Assembly (NCBI GenBank): GCA_009781925.1
Contig: WQUU01000132.1
Span: forward strand, 1-5,183
DNA: 5,183 bases
Origin: Bacillota bacterium
GTDB lineage: Bacteria > Bacillota > Clostridia > Oscillospirales > Oscillospiraceae
Direction of reading: 5' to 3'
Below the pieces are notes generated by a model, which saw nothing but the letters and a program-made list of their open reading frames with translations, was not told the origin of the DNA and made no database searches. Below, one piece after another: positions 1 to 5,183 of this stretch (the stretch's first letter is position 1; every line of letters begins with the position of its first letter). A program made the translations under genes and the position numbers.

Positions 1-1061
1 CCCTGATTTTTCAGTTTCTCCCGCATTTTCTCCGCCGACGGATCGCCGGGTGCGTCAAAGTGTAGCGCAGCGGCGATACCGGCCAAGATGGAGCCGTAAT
101 CGGTGCCTTGCTCCTTGCACAGTTCCACCGCGCCCATGAGCCGGTCACCGGGGGCCAGCTTGCGCAGGGGATCACCGCCTACGCGAGAAATGGTGTCCCC
201 CAACCCCTTGTTTCCGAAACGGGCCAGCAGGTCGTCTACGTAGGCGGTCAGAGAGAGCCGATCCCCGTTGTATTTTCTAGCCAGAGCATCGGCGCAGGCC
301 AGCATCGCGGCGCGGGCTTGGCCGTAAATGGCCGGATCGTCTACCGCCTGCCAAATGTATGCATACCCGCGCAGAAAACCGAAATACGCGCACAGCGCGT
401 GCCCCATGTTATGGATGTACAGTTTTTTACCCTCCTGGAAAGCGAAGGGACTGCGCAGGACGGCGTTTTGCAGCGCGGGAAAGGGCTGTACCACGGCGTC
501 GGCGTCCAGCGGCAGGGTGCAAAACCGCTCCACCGCAATGCAGGTCGGGTCGGCGGCCCGCTGCGCGGCGGGCATGACCGGCACCATGCGCCCGATCGTC
601 GCGCCCACAAATCCCACATGGTCCAATACAGACAAGTCAGTAAGATGTTCGGCCACATAGCCTTGCAGGATAGAGGGCCCGTGGGCCAGGTTTTCGCACA
701 CCAGGATATTGAGGGGTTTTTCTCTGATCTCCAGCCCCGCCGCTAGGAGGGGAGCGATGCGCGGCAGGATGGCCGCGCCGACCGACACGGCCATGATCTC
801 ACAGGAGGCAATCTCCCGCGCCACGGCTGCGCTGTCGCGCCCATCCACCGCGCGGACATCCGTGATCTCATGGTGTTCAACATTTTCTCCGTCTACGATG
901 ACCTGCGTGTAGCTGCGCCTTTCGTTCAGCACGGACACCACCTCCCGATTGACGTCGATAAACACGGCCTCATAACCGGAGTCGTGAAAAAGCTGTCCAA
1001 TAAAACCCCGTCCAATGTTACCTGCGCCGTACATTACGGCGGTTTTCTTTAGAATCCCCAT
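1..1061 (-). CDS. Mannitol-1-phosphate 5-dehydrogenase-like oxidoreductase (partial, C-terminus cut by window edge)
   Basis: Likely a cytosolic NAD-dependent polyol-phosphate dehydrogenase (mannitol-1-phosphate/fructose-6-phosphate type). I translated 353 codons from the ATG at 1061; E. coli MtlD has 382, so roughly 30 residues are missing. The N-terminal Rossmann motif GAGNIGRGFIG (residues 12-22) is nearly identical to MtlD. An Asp at 36 (FIDVN) ends the second strand, as expected for NAD preference. The catalytic region KLYIHNMGH keeps Lys213, Asn218 and His221, and VCEN ends in Asn124. PLRKLAPGDRL (298-308) and GIAAALHF (328-335) match the MtlD C-terminal domain. One oddity is that the family signature VDR is IGR here (156-158), so the usual Asp is Gly157. 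The start overlaps the end of the upstream kinase gene by 13 bp, with a GGAG 11 nt upstream. The length fits the short M1PDH type and not the ~480-residue UxaB/UxuB type. The family call is firm; the substrate is uncertain. Confidence 0.88.
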   Translation of the reverse strand, partial: MGILKKTAVMYGAGNIGRGFIGQLFHDSGYEAVFIDVNREVVSVLNERRSYTQVIVDGENVEHHEITDVRAVDGRDSAAVAREIASCEIMAVSVGAAILPRIAPLLAAGLEIREKPLNILVCENLAHGPSILQGYVAEHLTDLSVLDHVGFVGATIGRMVPVMPAAQRAADPTCIAVERFCTLPLDADAVVQPFPALQNAVLRSPFAFQEGKKLYIHNMGHALCAYFGFLRGYAYIWQAVDDPAIYGQARAAMLACADALARKYNGDRLSLTAYVDDLLARFGNKGLGDTISRVGGDPLRKLAPGDRLMGAVELCKEQGTDYGSILAGIAAALHFDAPGDPSAEKMREKLKNQ

Positions 1062-2044
1062 TGTCCGATCATCTCCAAAACACCAGCGTAATCGCGCAAG
1101 CCATCAGTTGAGTTGGCTTCAGTCAGGCAGCAGGCCGCAGTGCTGGCCGCTGCCTCCAGCGCGCGCCGCAAATCGAAGCATTGGCAGATACCATATAACA
1201 TTCCGGCACAGAACGCGTCACCTGCCCCAACATGCCCCTTGATTCGCTCATAGGGAAGATCCAGTGACGGTACGAAAGCGTAGCCAGATGTGCGGGACAG
1301 CGCCCAACCGCCCTCCGGCGCATGGATGGCGGCTATCTCGTGGACGCCCAGTTCAAGAAGCCGCTCCAAAATACGCCGAATATTTTTCTCCGGCAGAGCA
1401 CCCTCTGCGTCGCGGACAGTCAGACCGGTGATCTGTGCAGCTTCCGTCTCATTGACGATGAAGTAGTCGCAGTATTTCAGGCTGGGTGTGACCAGGCGGC
1501 TGAAGCGGTCAGAGTTCTCACTGACCAAGTCCACCGAGGTCTTGATCCCCAGCCCGCGAACCCGGGCCAGCGTTCGTGCCAGCGCGGTTCCATAAACCGA
1601 GTCCTCGGCGTCCATACTGTCTAGCAACAGGATATAGCCCGCGTGGAACAAATCACAGTCCAGCCGGTCATAAGGGATGTCCTCCGGGCCAAAGGTCGCG
1701 TTTGCACCCCGGGCGTGAAAGAAGGTACGTTCTCCCTGTGCGTCCGACATGACATCGGTGAATGAGGTGGGCAGGGCGGGGGCAACGATGATGTCTGCAC
1801 GAACCCCCGCCTGCTCCAAAGTCCCCCGGATATAGCGCCCGTTTTCATCGTCGCCGACCCGGCCTAGGGCGGTCACCGACAGCGAACTGTCCAGACGCGC
1901 CAGAGCAACGGATGTGTTGCAGGCACAACCGCCCACGCCCCAGCTGATCTCCAGGATGGAGCTCAGCTTTCCACGCTCGGGATAGCTGTCTATTTTTTTA
2001 ACATGATCTACGATCAGGTTGCCCGCAACCGTAATGCGATTCAT
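1049..2044 (-). CDS. PfkB-family carbohydrate kinase
   Basis: A 331-residue cytosolic ATP-dependent sugar kinase of the ribokinase/PfkB superfamily, of normal length and complete. PfkB signature 1 is at about 38-51 (GGCACNTSVALARL) and is followed by GRVGDDENG (61-69). NETEA (198-202) is the NxxE motif that helps position Mg and phosphate. Signature 2 is VGAGDAFCAG (272-281), with Asp276 as the expected catalytic base. The usual DT before xGAGD is Gly270-His271 here. GERTFFHARGAN (104-115) is the segment that normally contributes to substrate binding. The substrate is not identifiable; fructose, a ketose, a polyol or a sugar acid are all possible. Two ATGs lie in tandem at 2047 and 2044. The AAAGGG ribosome site is 4 nt from the first and 7 nt from the second, so I chose 2044. 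A longer TTG start at 2152 has no homologous N-terminus and is rejected. The gene end overlaps the dehydrogenase start, suggesting that the kinase product may be its substrate (inference). Confidence 0.93.
   Translation of the reverse strand: MNRITVAGNLIVDHVKKIDSYPERGKLSSILEISWGVGGCACNTSVALARLDSSLSVTALGRVGDDENGRYIRGTLEQAGVRADIIVAPALPTSFTDVMSDAQGERTFFHARGANATFGPEDIPYDRLDCDLFHAGYILLLDSMDAEDSVYGTALARTLARVRGLGIKTSVDLVSENSDRFSRLVTPSLKYCDYFIVNETEAAQITGLTVRDAEGALPEKNIRRILERLLELGVHEIAAIHAPEGGWALSRTSGYAFVPSLDLPYERIKGHVGAGDAFCAGMLYGICQCFDLRRALEAAASTAACCLTEANSTDGLRDYAGVLEMIGQWGF
1073..1076 (-). promoter_or_regulatory. Ribosome binding site of the MtlD-like gene
   Basis: GGAG inside the kinase coding region, 11 nt before the ATG at 1061. 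The spacing is rather long, so coupling to kinase termination (TAA at 1051-1049, 13 bp overlap) may help initiation. Confidence 0.6.
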
Positions 2045-2202
2045 CATGTGGCCCTTTCTTGTTCTATAATACTTTTGCCCGCTCGTCTCCTGTGAGCGCA
2101 GTGCGGTGGTGGGCAGTCGATGGGACGTTCGGTCTCTTCCGGCGTACAGCAACCGAAAACCACTTCTCGCCCGTCCGACTCGGACATATAAGCCGCCCCC
2201 AT
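2044..2202 (-). CDS. Possible small Cys-rich protein (52 aa), unrecognised
   Basis: I do not recognise this ORF. It fills most of the only real gap in the operon (2045-2277). From the ATG at 2202 it encodes 52 hydrophilic residues with no membrane segment. Its Cys/His cluster is C18 C19, C30, C35 and H37, around CPPPHCAH, followed by Arg-rich RRRAG; this could bind a metal but matches no motif I know. Support: a strong GGAGG lies 12 nt upstream, somewhat far, and the TGA stop overlaps the kinase starts (ATGATG), the same coupling style as the other junctions. A second ATG at 2187 would give 47 residues. The frame stays open upstream to a TTG at 2277, directly after the permease TGA and in the same frame. 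Against it: the composition looks partly like chance coding and it has no known family. It may be an untranslated leader for the kinase. Confidence 0.3.
   Translation of the reverse strand: MGAAYMSESDGREVVFGCCTPEETERPIDCPPPHCAHRRRAGKSIIEQERAT
2052..2057 (-). promoter_or_regulatory. Ribosome binding site of the PfkB kinase
   Basis: AAAGGG, 4 nt before the ATG at 2047 and 7 nt before the ATG at 2044. The spacing favours the second ATG. The site lies inside the small ORF's last codons. Confidence 0.6.
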
Positions 2203-2214
2203 CTGCTTATTTTT

Positions 2215-2219
2215 CCTCC
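2215..2219 (-). promoter_or_regulatory. Strong Shine-Dalgarno-like sequence in the permease-kinase gap
   Basis: GGAGG, followed by AAAAATAAGCAG and an ATG at 2202, a spacing of 12 nt. It is the best ribosome site in the gap and the main sign that the small ORF is translated. The spacing is at the long end of the usual range. Confidence 0.45.
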
Positions 2220-2277
2220 AAGAGTGGCGGTTTTTAGTAATCCGCTTTATACTTGAAGCGATATTGCCGTTTTTCAA

Positions 2278-3204
2278 TCACCGCAGCAGTAAGCCGCACA
2301 CCAACGGAATTGTCACTACGCTGAGCACTGTCGTGAGAAAAACTCCGCTGGAACCCAGGCGCTCGTTGCCGCCATATTGGTTACACAGGAGCGTGGTATT
2401 GACCGCCACGGGCATGGCTGTCATCACTGTGGTCAGCCCCAGCAGCATGGGGTCTCGGATAAAAAGTCCAAATAGAAAGTGTACGATCACCGGTGTCAAG
2501 AGAAGCTTCAATGCCGCGAGGGCATAGATCCTCCACTGTCCAAACACCTGCCGGATCGGGATACAAGCCAGAGATGCGCCGATGGCCAGCATCCCGCCTG
2601 GAATATTGATGTTTCCCAGCATTGTCATGGCATTTGTCAAAAATGCGGGCACAGCAGGCCGGAACAGCATGATCGCGGCGGCGAGCAGAGACGCCACAAA
2701 AGGCGGATTGAGAATCGTTTTAAGCTCCAGTTTGGCCTTACTGCCCCGCCCAGCCAACATCAACACACCCACAGAATAGGACAGCGCGGTAAAAGGCAGG
2801 TTGAAGATGGCAGCATAGACCACAGCCGTATCTCCAAAAATAATACGCACAATCGGGAACCCGATAAAGGCAAGATTTCCAAACATTGCCATATAGTTGT
2901 AAGTTCCTCGGTCCGCTCGCGGCGCGCGGGAGAGCCTGGCATAGATATAGCCGATCCCAAAGAGGATGGCGTGTGCGGCAAAGGACAGCAGGACAATCTC
3001 TTCCAATAATCCAAGGGCAAGCGTCTCGGTAGAATTAAGCGCGGAGGATAGAATTAAGCCGCACTGGGTGACATTGATCAATATCCACGATAGCTTTGTT
3101 CGGAAACTGTCGTCAATTACTTTCGCCTTATACAGTCCGAAGCCCACAGATATCAAGATCAGCAATTCACCCATCAGGCTGATCAGTTGAGGTAAGTCTA
3201 TCAA
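2278..3204 (-). CDS. AEC (auxin efflux carrier) family transporter
   Basis: A 308-residue inner-membrane carrier of the AEC family (TC 2.A.69, bile/arsenite/riboflavin transporter superfamily). Known bacterial members include malate/malonate carriers, and the family is often linked to organic acids. About ten hydrophobic segments can be seen, near residues 11-27, 39-55, 66-89, 104-122, 126-150, 166-181, 201-215, 225-247, 252-272 and 285-307. Family landmarks are MFGNLAFIGFP (107-117), the mid-protein LNPPF (165-169), GGMLAIGASLA (203-213) and MPVAVNTTLLCNQYGGN (264-280), where a polar break interrupts a helix. The start is a TTG at 3204 whose TTGA overlaps the glycerate kinase stop; GGAG lies 7 nt upstream, and the N-terminus aligns with the usual family start. 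An internal ATG at residue 11 lacks a ribosome site and would cut into helix 1. The transported compound is unknown; glycerate or a related acid would fit the neighbouring kinase (inference). It is unlikely to be the operon's sugar importer. Confidence 0.93.
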   Translation of the reverse strand: MIDLPQLISLMGELLILISVGFGLYKAKVIDDSFRTKLSWILINVTQCGLILSSALNSTETLALGLLEEIVLLSFAAHAILFGIGYIYARLSRAPRADRGTYNYMAMFGNLAFIGFPIVRIIFGDTAVVYAAIFNLPFTALSYSVGVLMLAGRGSKAKLELKTILNPPFVASLLAAAIMLFRPAVPAFLTNAMTMLGNINIPGGMLAIGASLACIPIRQVFGQWRIYALAALKLLLTPVIVHFLFGLFIRDPMLLGLTTVMTAMPVAVNTTLLCNQYGGNERLGSSGVFLTTVLSVVTIPLVCGLLLR

Positions 3205-4352
3205 AGGAGGTCTCCAGACCGTATGCCCATCCCTATTTTTATGAGCCGAAACATCCTGTCCGCCGCCTGTAAAAACAACTCCCGGCTATCCCGCATGGCC
3301 TCGTCCAACCCCATGCACCGGGGGACGATGGACATCACCGCGCTGACACCCAGGTCATACGCTTTCTCCACGCCGTCCCCAACTCCGCCGGCGATGACGA
3401 CGCAGGGTACGCCCGCCTCCTTGCAGAGCCGCGCAATTCCGATCGGGGCCTTGTCGTGGAGGGACTGCGCGTCGAAATTGCCCTCCCCCGTGACGACCAG
3501 GTCCGCGCCGCGCAGAAGCTCCTTAAAATGCACCAGCTCCAGCATGACGTCAATGCCCCGGCGCAGCTCCGCGCCCAAGAAGACCTTCAGCGCGCCGCCG
3601 AGGCCCCCAGCCGCGCCCGCGCCGGGAATGTGCTCCATGTCAACGCCCAGGCTCCTTTTGACAAGGTCTGCGTAATGCTGCATCCCGTGTTCCAAAAGCG
3701 CAAGCCGCTCGGCGTCGGCCCCTTTTTGCGGCCCGAAGGTGTACGTTGCCCCGTGCTCACCGGTTAGCGGATTGTCCACGTCGCACATGACGGTGATCTC
3801 AGCATTTTTGATGTTGGGGTCAAGTCCCGACACGTCCACGCGGGTAATGCACCGTAAATCGATGCCACGCCCCGGTGAGATCAGCGCCCCCTGTTCATCA
3901 TAGAACTTGACGCCGAGGGCGGACATCGCGCCGATGCCGCCGTCGTTGGTGGCGCTGCCGCCGATCCCGATGATAATCTTTTTGTGCCGTTTCAGCGCGT
4001 GGGCGATCAGTTCGCCAGTACCGTAAGAGGTCGTGTACAGCGGGTTCTTATCCGCGTTCGCAAGGCCAAGCCCGGAGGCCTGCGCCATCTCGATCACGGC
4101 AGTCCCATCATTGAGGCTTCCGTAATAGGCGGTGACGGACTTCCCCTCCGGACTGCGGACACCCACATATACCTTTTCGCCGGGGCAGGCCGTCAGAAAA
4201 GAATCCACCGTGCCCTCGCCGCCGTCGGCGATGGGGATGCCGACGATCTCCGCGCCGGGAAAGACCGCTCCAGCGGCGGTCGTCAGGCAGTCGATAACCT
4301 CGTGCGAACTCAGGGAGCCTTTAAAGGAGTCAGGGGCAAACAGAAATTTCAT
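3201..4352 (-). CDS. Glycerate kinase (GlxK/GarK family, PF02595 type)
   Basis: Phosphorylates glycerate with ATP in the cytosol. Characterised enzymes of this family (GarK, GlxK) form 2-phosphoglycerate, which enters lower glycolysis. The protein has 383 residues, the normal family length, and all hallmark blocks are present: APDSFKGSLSS (6-16), PIADGGEGTVDSF (40-52), GIGGSATNDGGIGAM (129-143), CDVDNPLTG with GATYTFGPQKGA (190-212), PGAGAAGGLGGAL (243-255) and DLVVTGEGNFDAQS (284-297). The last block usually continues HGK; here it is HDK. The ATG overlaps the stop of the upstream mutarotase-like gene as ATGA, with GGAG 8 nt upstream. In known pathways glycerate comes from glucarate/galactarate or glyoxylate via tartronate semialdehyde. 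No such enzyme is visible in this window, so the source of glycerate is unknown. The middle of the gene (about 3540-3640) is visibly GC-richer than the permease that follows. The family assignment is firm. Confidence 0.97.
   Translation of the reverse strand: MKFLFAPDSFKGSLSSHEVIDCLTTAAGAVFPGAEIVGIPIADGGEGTVDSFLTACPGEKVYVGVRSPEGKSVTAYYGSLNDGTAVIEMAQASGLGLANADKNPLYTTSYGTGELIAHALKRHKKIIIGIGGSATNDGGIGAMSALGVKFYDEQGALISPGRGIDLRCITRVDVSGLDPNIKNAEITVMCDVDNPLTGEHGATYTFGPQKGADAERLALLEHGMQHYADLVKRSLGVDMEHIPGAGAAGGLGGALKVFLGAELRRGIDVMLELVHFKELLRGADLVVTGEGNFDAQSLHDKAPIGIARLCKEAGVPCVVIAGGVGDGVEKAYDLGVSAVMSIVPRCMGLDEAMRDSRELFLQAADRMFRLIKIGMGIRSGDLL
3212..3215 (-). promoter_or_regulatory. Ribosome binding site that supports the TTG start of the AEC transporter
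   Basis: GGAG, 7 nt before the TTG at 3204 and inside the last codons of glycerate kinase. It decides the start in favour of TTG, because the first internal ATG has no such site. The minus strand reads GGAGACCTCC, so GGAG could pair with the CTCC just after it only across a two-base gap, too tight for a stable hairpin. Confidence 0.7.
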
Positions 4353-5183
4353 TTAGAAAACTCCAAGTACCACGTACAGCTACTCTTCGCTTTTAGCACG
4401 CTGTTTTTGCCAAAGGCTTTGGCCCTGTCCGGCCTGTCGAAAATACCCGTGCAGGGTTCCAGAATCGCGCAGTTTCCAATGTGAAGTCCCTTTGAGACGA
4501 GCACACCCAGATATGGAACAGACTCAATCGGAAAGCTCAGGCGGTACGTGCTGTGATCGGAAGGGTGAAAAACGCCGCACCAGCCCTTCGTGACAGGGTC
4601 ATCTATGTAGAACTTATCCATGTATTTTTCATAGGGCTGACCAATCTCCAGAACGTTTTGCAGTTCCACGCTGTTTCCAAATGACCCTAGCAGATCGTCA
4701 TAGCTGTATGTGAGCATCCCGCTTTCACACCCGTCTGGTAGCAGAACTGCGGAGTTTTCCTCCATCGCGAACATGGCGTGCGCTGCCCACACAAAGTCCA
4801 GGTCAAAGGGAGACAAGTTTCGCAAGGTATAGTCGATCCGCAACACGGCCTCACCGAAGAAATAGATTCTCTTGGACAGCATGTAGGGCAGTCTTACGCC
4901 GTGTACGCTTGCTTGGATGTAGTCATCAGCCGCAGTGCAATCCCAGTCCAACCCCCAGACCTCGCCGTGGTCGGGCAGCCGCGTCCCCTCCCAGGGAACG
5001 GACTCATAGAAACAGGCGTCGATCGTCGGGAACATCTCATCAAAGCCACAAACATCCATCGTGTTGTAATCAGTGTCATAGCCGCCCTGCAACAGTGCAT
5101 CGCCTTTGCTTTGCAGCAGCAACTCCCTCCCGGATATTTTGTCCTGGAGCGAGACCATTTTTGAGCCGCGCAGTGTGATCACG
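4349..5183 (-). CDS. Galactose mutarotase-like / aldose 1-epimerase-like protein (partial, N-terminus cut by window edge)
   Basis: A carbohydrate-binding beta-sandwich protein of the galactose-mutarotase superfamily, which typically interconverts sugar anomers; some members are uncharacterised DUF-type proteins. The 277 codons seen begin at a GTG (5182) that is probably internal: the first segment, SKMVSLQDKISGRELL (7-22), usually follows 15-20 further residues, so the true start lies beyond the window. Markers are CGFDEMFPTID (45-55), LPDHGEVWGLDW (69-80), AAHAMFAME (133-141) and LEPCTGIFDR (241-250). By position, His72, His135 and Glu242 would correspond to the two catalytic His and the catalytic Glu of GalM, so the enzyme looks active (inference by pattern, not alignment). 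There is no signal peptide in the part seen, although the real N-terminus is missing. It is the first visible gene of the operon and its TGA overlaps the glycerate kinase ATG. The sugar it acts on cannot be told. Confidence 0.85.
   Translation of the reverse strand, partial: VITLRGSKMVSLQDKISGRELLLQSKGDALLQGGYDTDYNTMDVCGFDEMFPTIDACFYESVPWEGTRLPDHGEVWGLDWDCTAADDYIQASVHGVRLPYMLSKRIYFFGEAVLRIDYTLRNLSPFDLDFVWAAHAMFAMEENSAVLLPDGCESGMLTYSYDDLLGSFGNSVELQNVLEIGQPYEKYMDKFYIDDPVTKGWCGVFHPSDHSTYRLSFPIESVPYLGVLVSKGLHIGNCAILEPCTGIFDRPDRAKAFGKNSVLKAKSSCTWYLEFSK
4361..4364 (-). promoter_or_regulatory. Ribosome binding site of glycerate kinase
   Basis: GGAG on the minus strand, 8 nt before the ATG at 4352. 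It lies inside the last codons of the mutarotase-like gene, which supports coupled translation and the chosen start. Confidence 0.75.

Larger units (their letters stand above)
1..5183 (-). other. Part of one co-directional operon with overlapping genes
   Basis: All recognised genes run leftward. Junctions are ATGA (4352-4349), TTGA (3204-3201), a 230-bp gap possibly filled by a small ORF, and a 13-bp overlap (1061-1049). No hairpin followed by a T-run was seen on the coding strand, including in the gap. Both ends of the operon lie outside the window, so the promoter, any regulator and a dedicated sugar importer are not visible. Confidence 0.8.

Noticed and set aside
108..746. Long plus-strand ORF of 212 codons opposite the MtlD-like gene
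   Set aside because: It is the antisense shadow of a clearly recognisable gene; its translation has no family resemblance and biased, low-complexity composition.
2044..2152. N-terminal extension of the PfkB kinase from a TTG at 2152
   Set aside because: The extension is not part of the PfkB fold, has no good ribosome site, and the kinase domain starts properly at MNRITVAGN just after AAAGGG.
2243..2260. Small inverted repeat CGCTT/AAGCG as a terminator
   Set aside because: The stem is only 5 bp and no T-run follows on the coding strand.
2247..2277. Promoter-like TTGAAA and TATAAA on the minus strand
   Set aside because: The spacer is 20 nt, longer than the usual 16-18, so it is not supported as a promoter by sequence alone.
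2044..2280. Stop-codon readthrough (or selenocysteine at TGA) extending the AEC carrier by 77 residues
   Set aside because: The carrier already has full family length and ends after its last membrane segment; no selenocysteine-type hairpin was evident.
2479..3009. Plus-strand ORF of 176 codons opposite the AEC carrier
   Set aside because: It is antisense to a firm membrane-protein gene; the His/Arg/Gln-rich translation is typical of a reverse-strand shadow.
3984..4484. Plus-strand ORF of 166 codons spanning the glycerate kinase / mutarotase junction
   Set aside because: It runs antisense across two well-supported overlapping genes, with no ribosome site or recognisable motif.
5180..5182. 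GTG at 5182 as the start of the mutarotase-like gene
   Set aside because: The family normally has 15-20 residues before the segment seen at the window edge, so this GTG is most likely an internal Val codon.
1..5183. CRISPR arrays, tRNA/rRNA genes, insertion sequences or defence systems
   Set aside because: No regular direct repeats, tRNA-like cloverleaf, transposase or nuclease motif was seen; the window is almost entirely metabolic coding sequence.

Overview
The window holds six overlapping or closely spaced genes, all on the minus strand, plus one possible small ORF. They form part of a single operon for sugar or polyol catabolism. Both ends of the window cut through a gene. The dense Gram-positive-style Shine-Dalgarno sequences, the frequent TTG/ATG overlap starts, the moderately high GC and the protein types suggest a Firmicute, most likely a gut-type clostridium such as the Oscillospiraceae. 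That placement is an inference from style and not from a marker gene.

In transcription order (right to left) the layout is as follows. (1) 5183-4349 is a galactose-mutarotase-like / aldose 1-epimerase-like protein, truncated at its N-terminus by the window edge. (2) 4352-3201 is a complete glycerate kinase of the GlxK/GarK family. (3) 3204-2278 is a complete AEC (auxin efflux carrier) family transporter with a TTG start. (4) 2202-2044 is a possible Cys-rich small ORF in what is otherwise a 230-bp gap. (5) 2044-1049 is a complete PfkB-family carbohydrate kinase. (6) 1061-1 is a mannitol-1-phosphate 5-dehydrogenase-like NAD-dependent enzyme, cut near its C-terminus by the window edge.

Nearly every junction overlaps: ATGA between 1 and 2, TTGA between 2 and 3, and 13 bp between 5 and 6. 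If the small ORF is real, its TGA overlaps the kinase start as well. I saw no terminator and no convincing promoter inside the window, so the promoter probably lies beyond 5183.

A plausible joint role is as follows. The mutarotase-like protein interconverts anomers of a sugar. The PfkB kinase phosphorylates a sugar or polyol. The MtlD-like enzyme oxidises or reduces the phosphorylated polyol/ketose pair with NAD(H). Glycerate kinase feeds a three-carbon acid product into glycolysis as phosphoglycerate. The AEC carrier moves an organic acid across the membrane. The substrate cannot be read from the sequence. All five main families are well known; what is uncommon is their combination, together with signature-motif changes in the dehydrogenase and the kinase.
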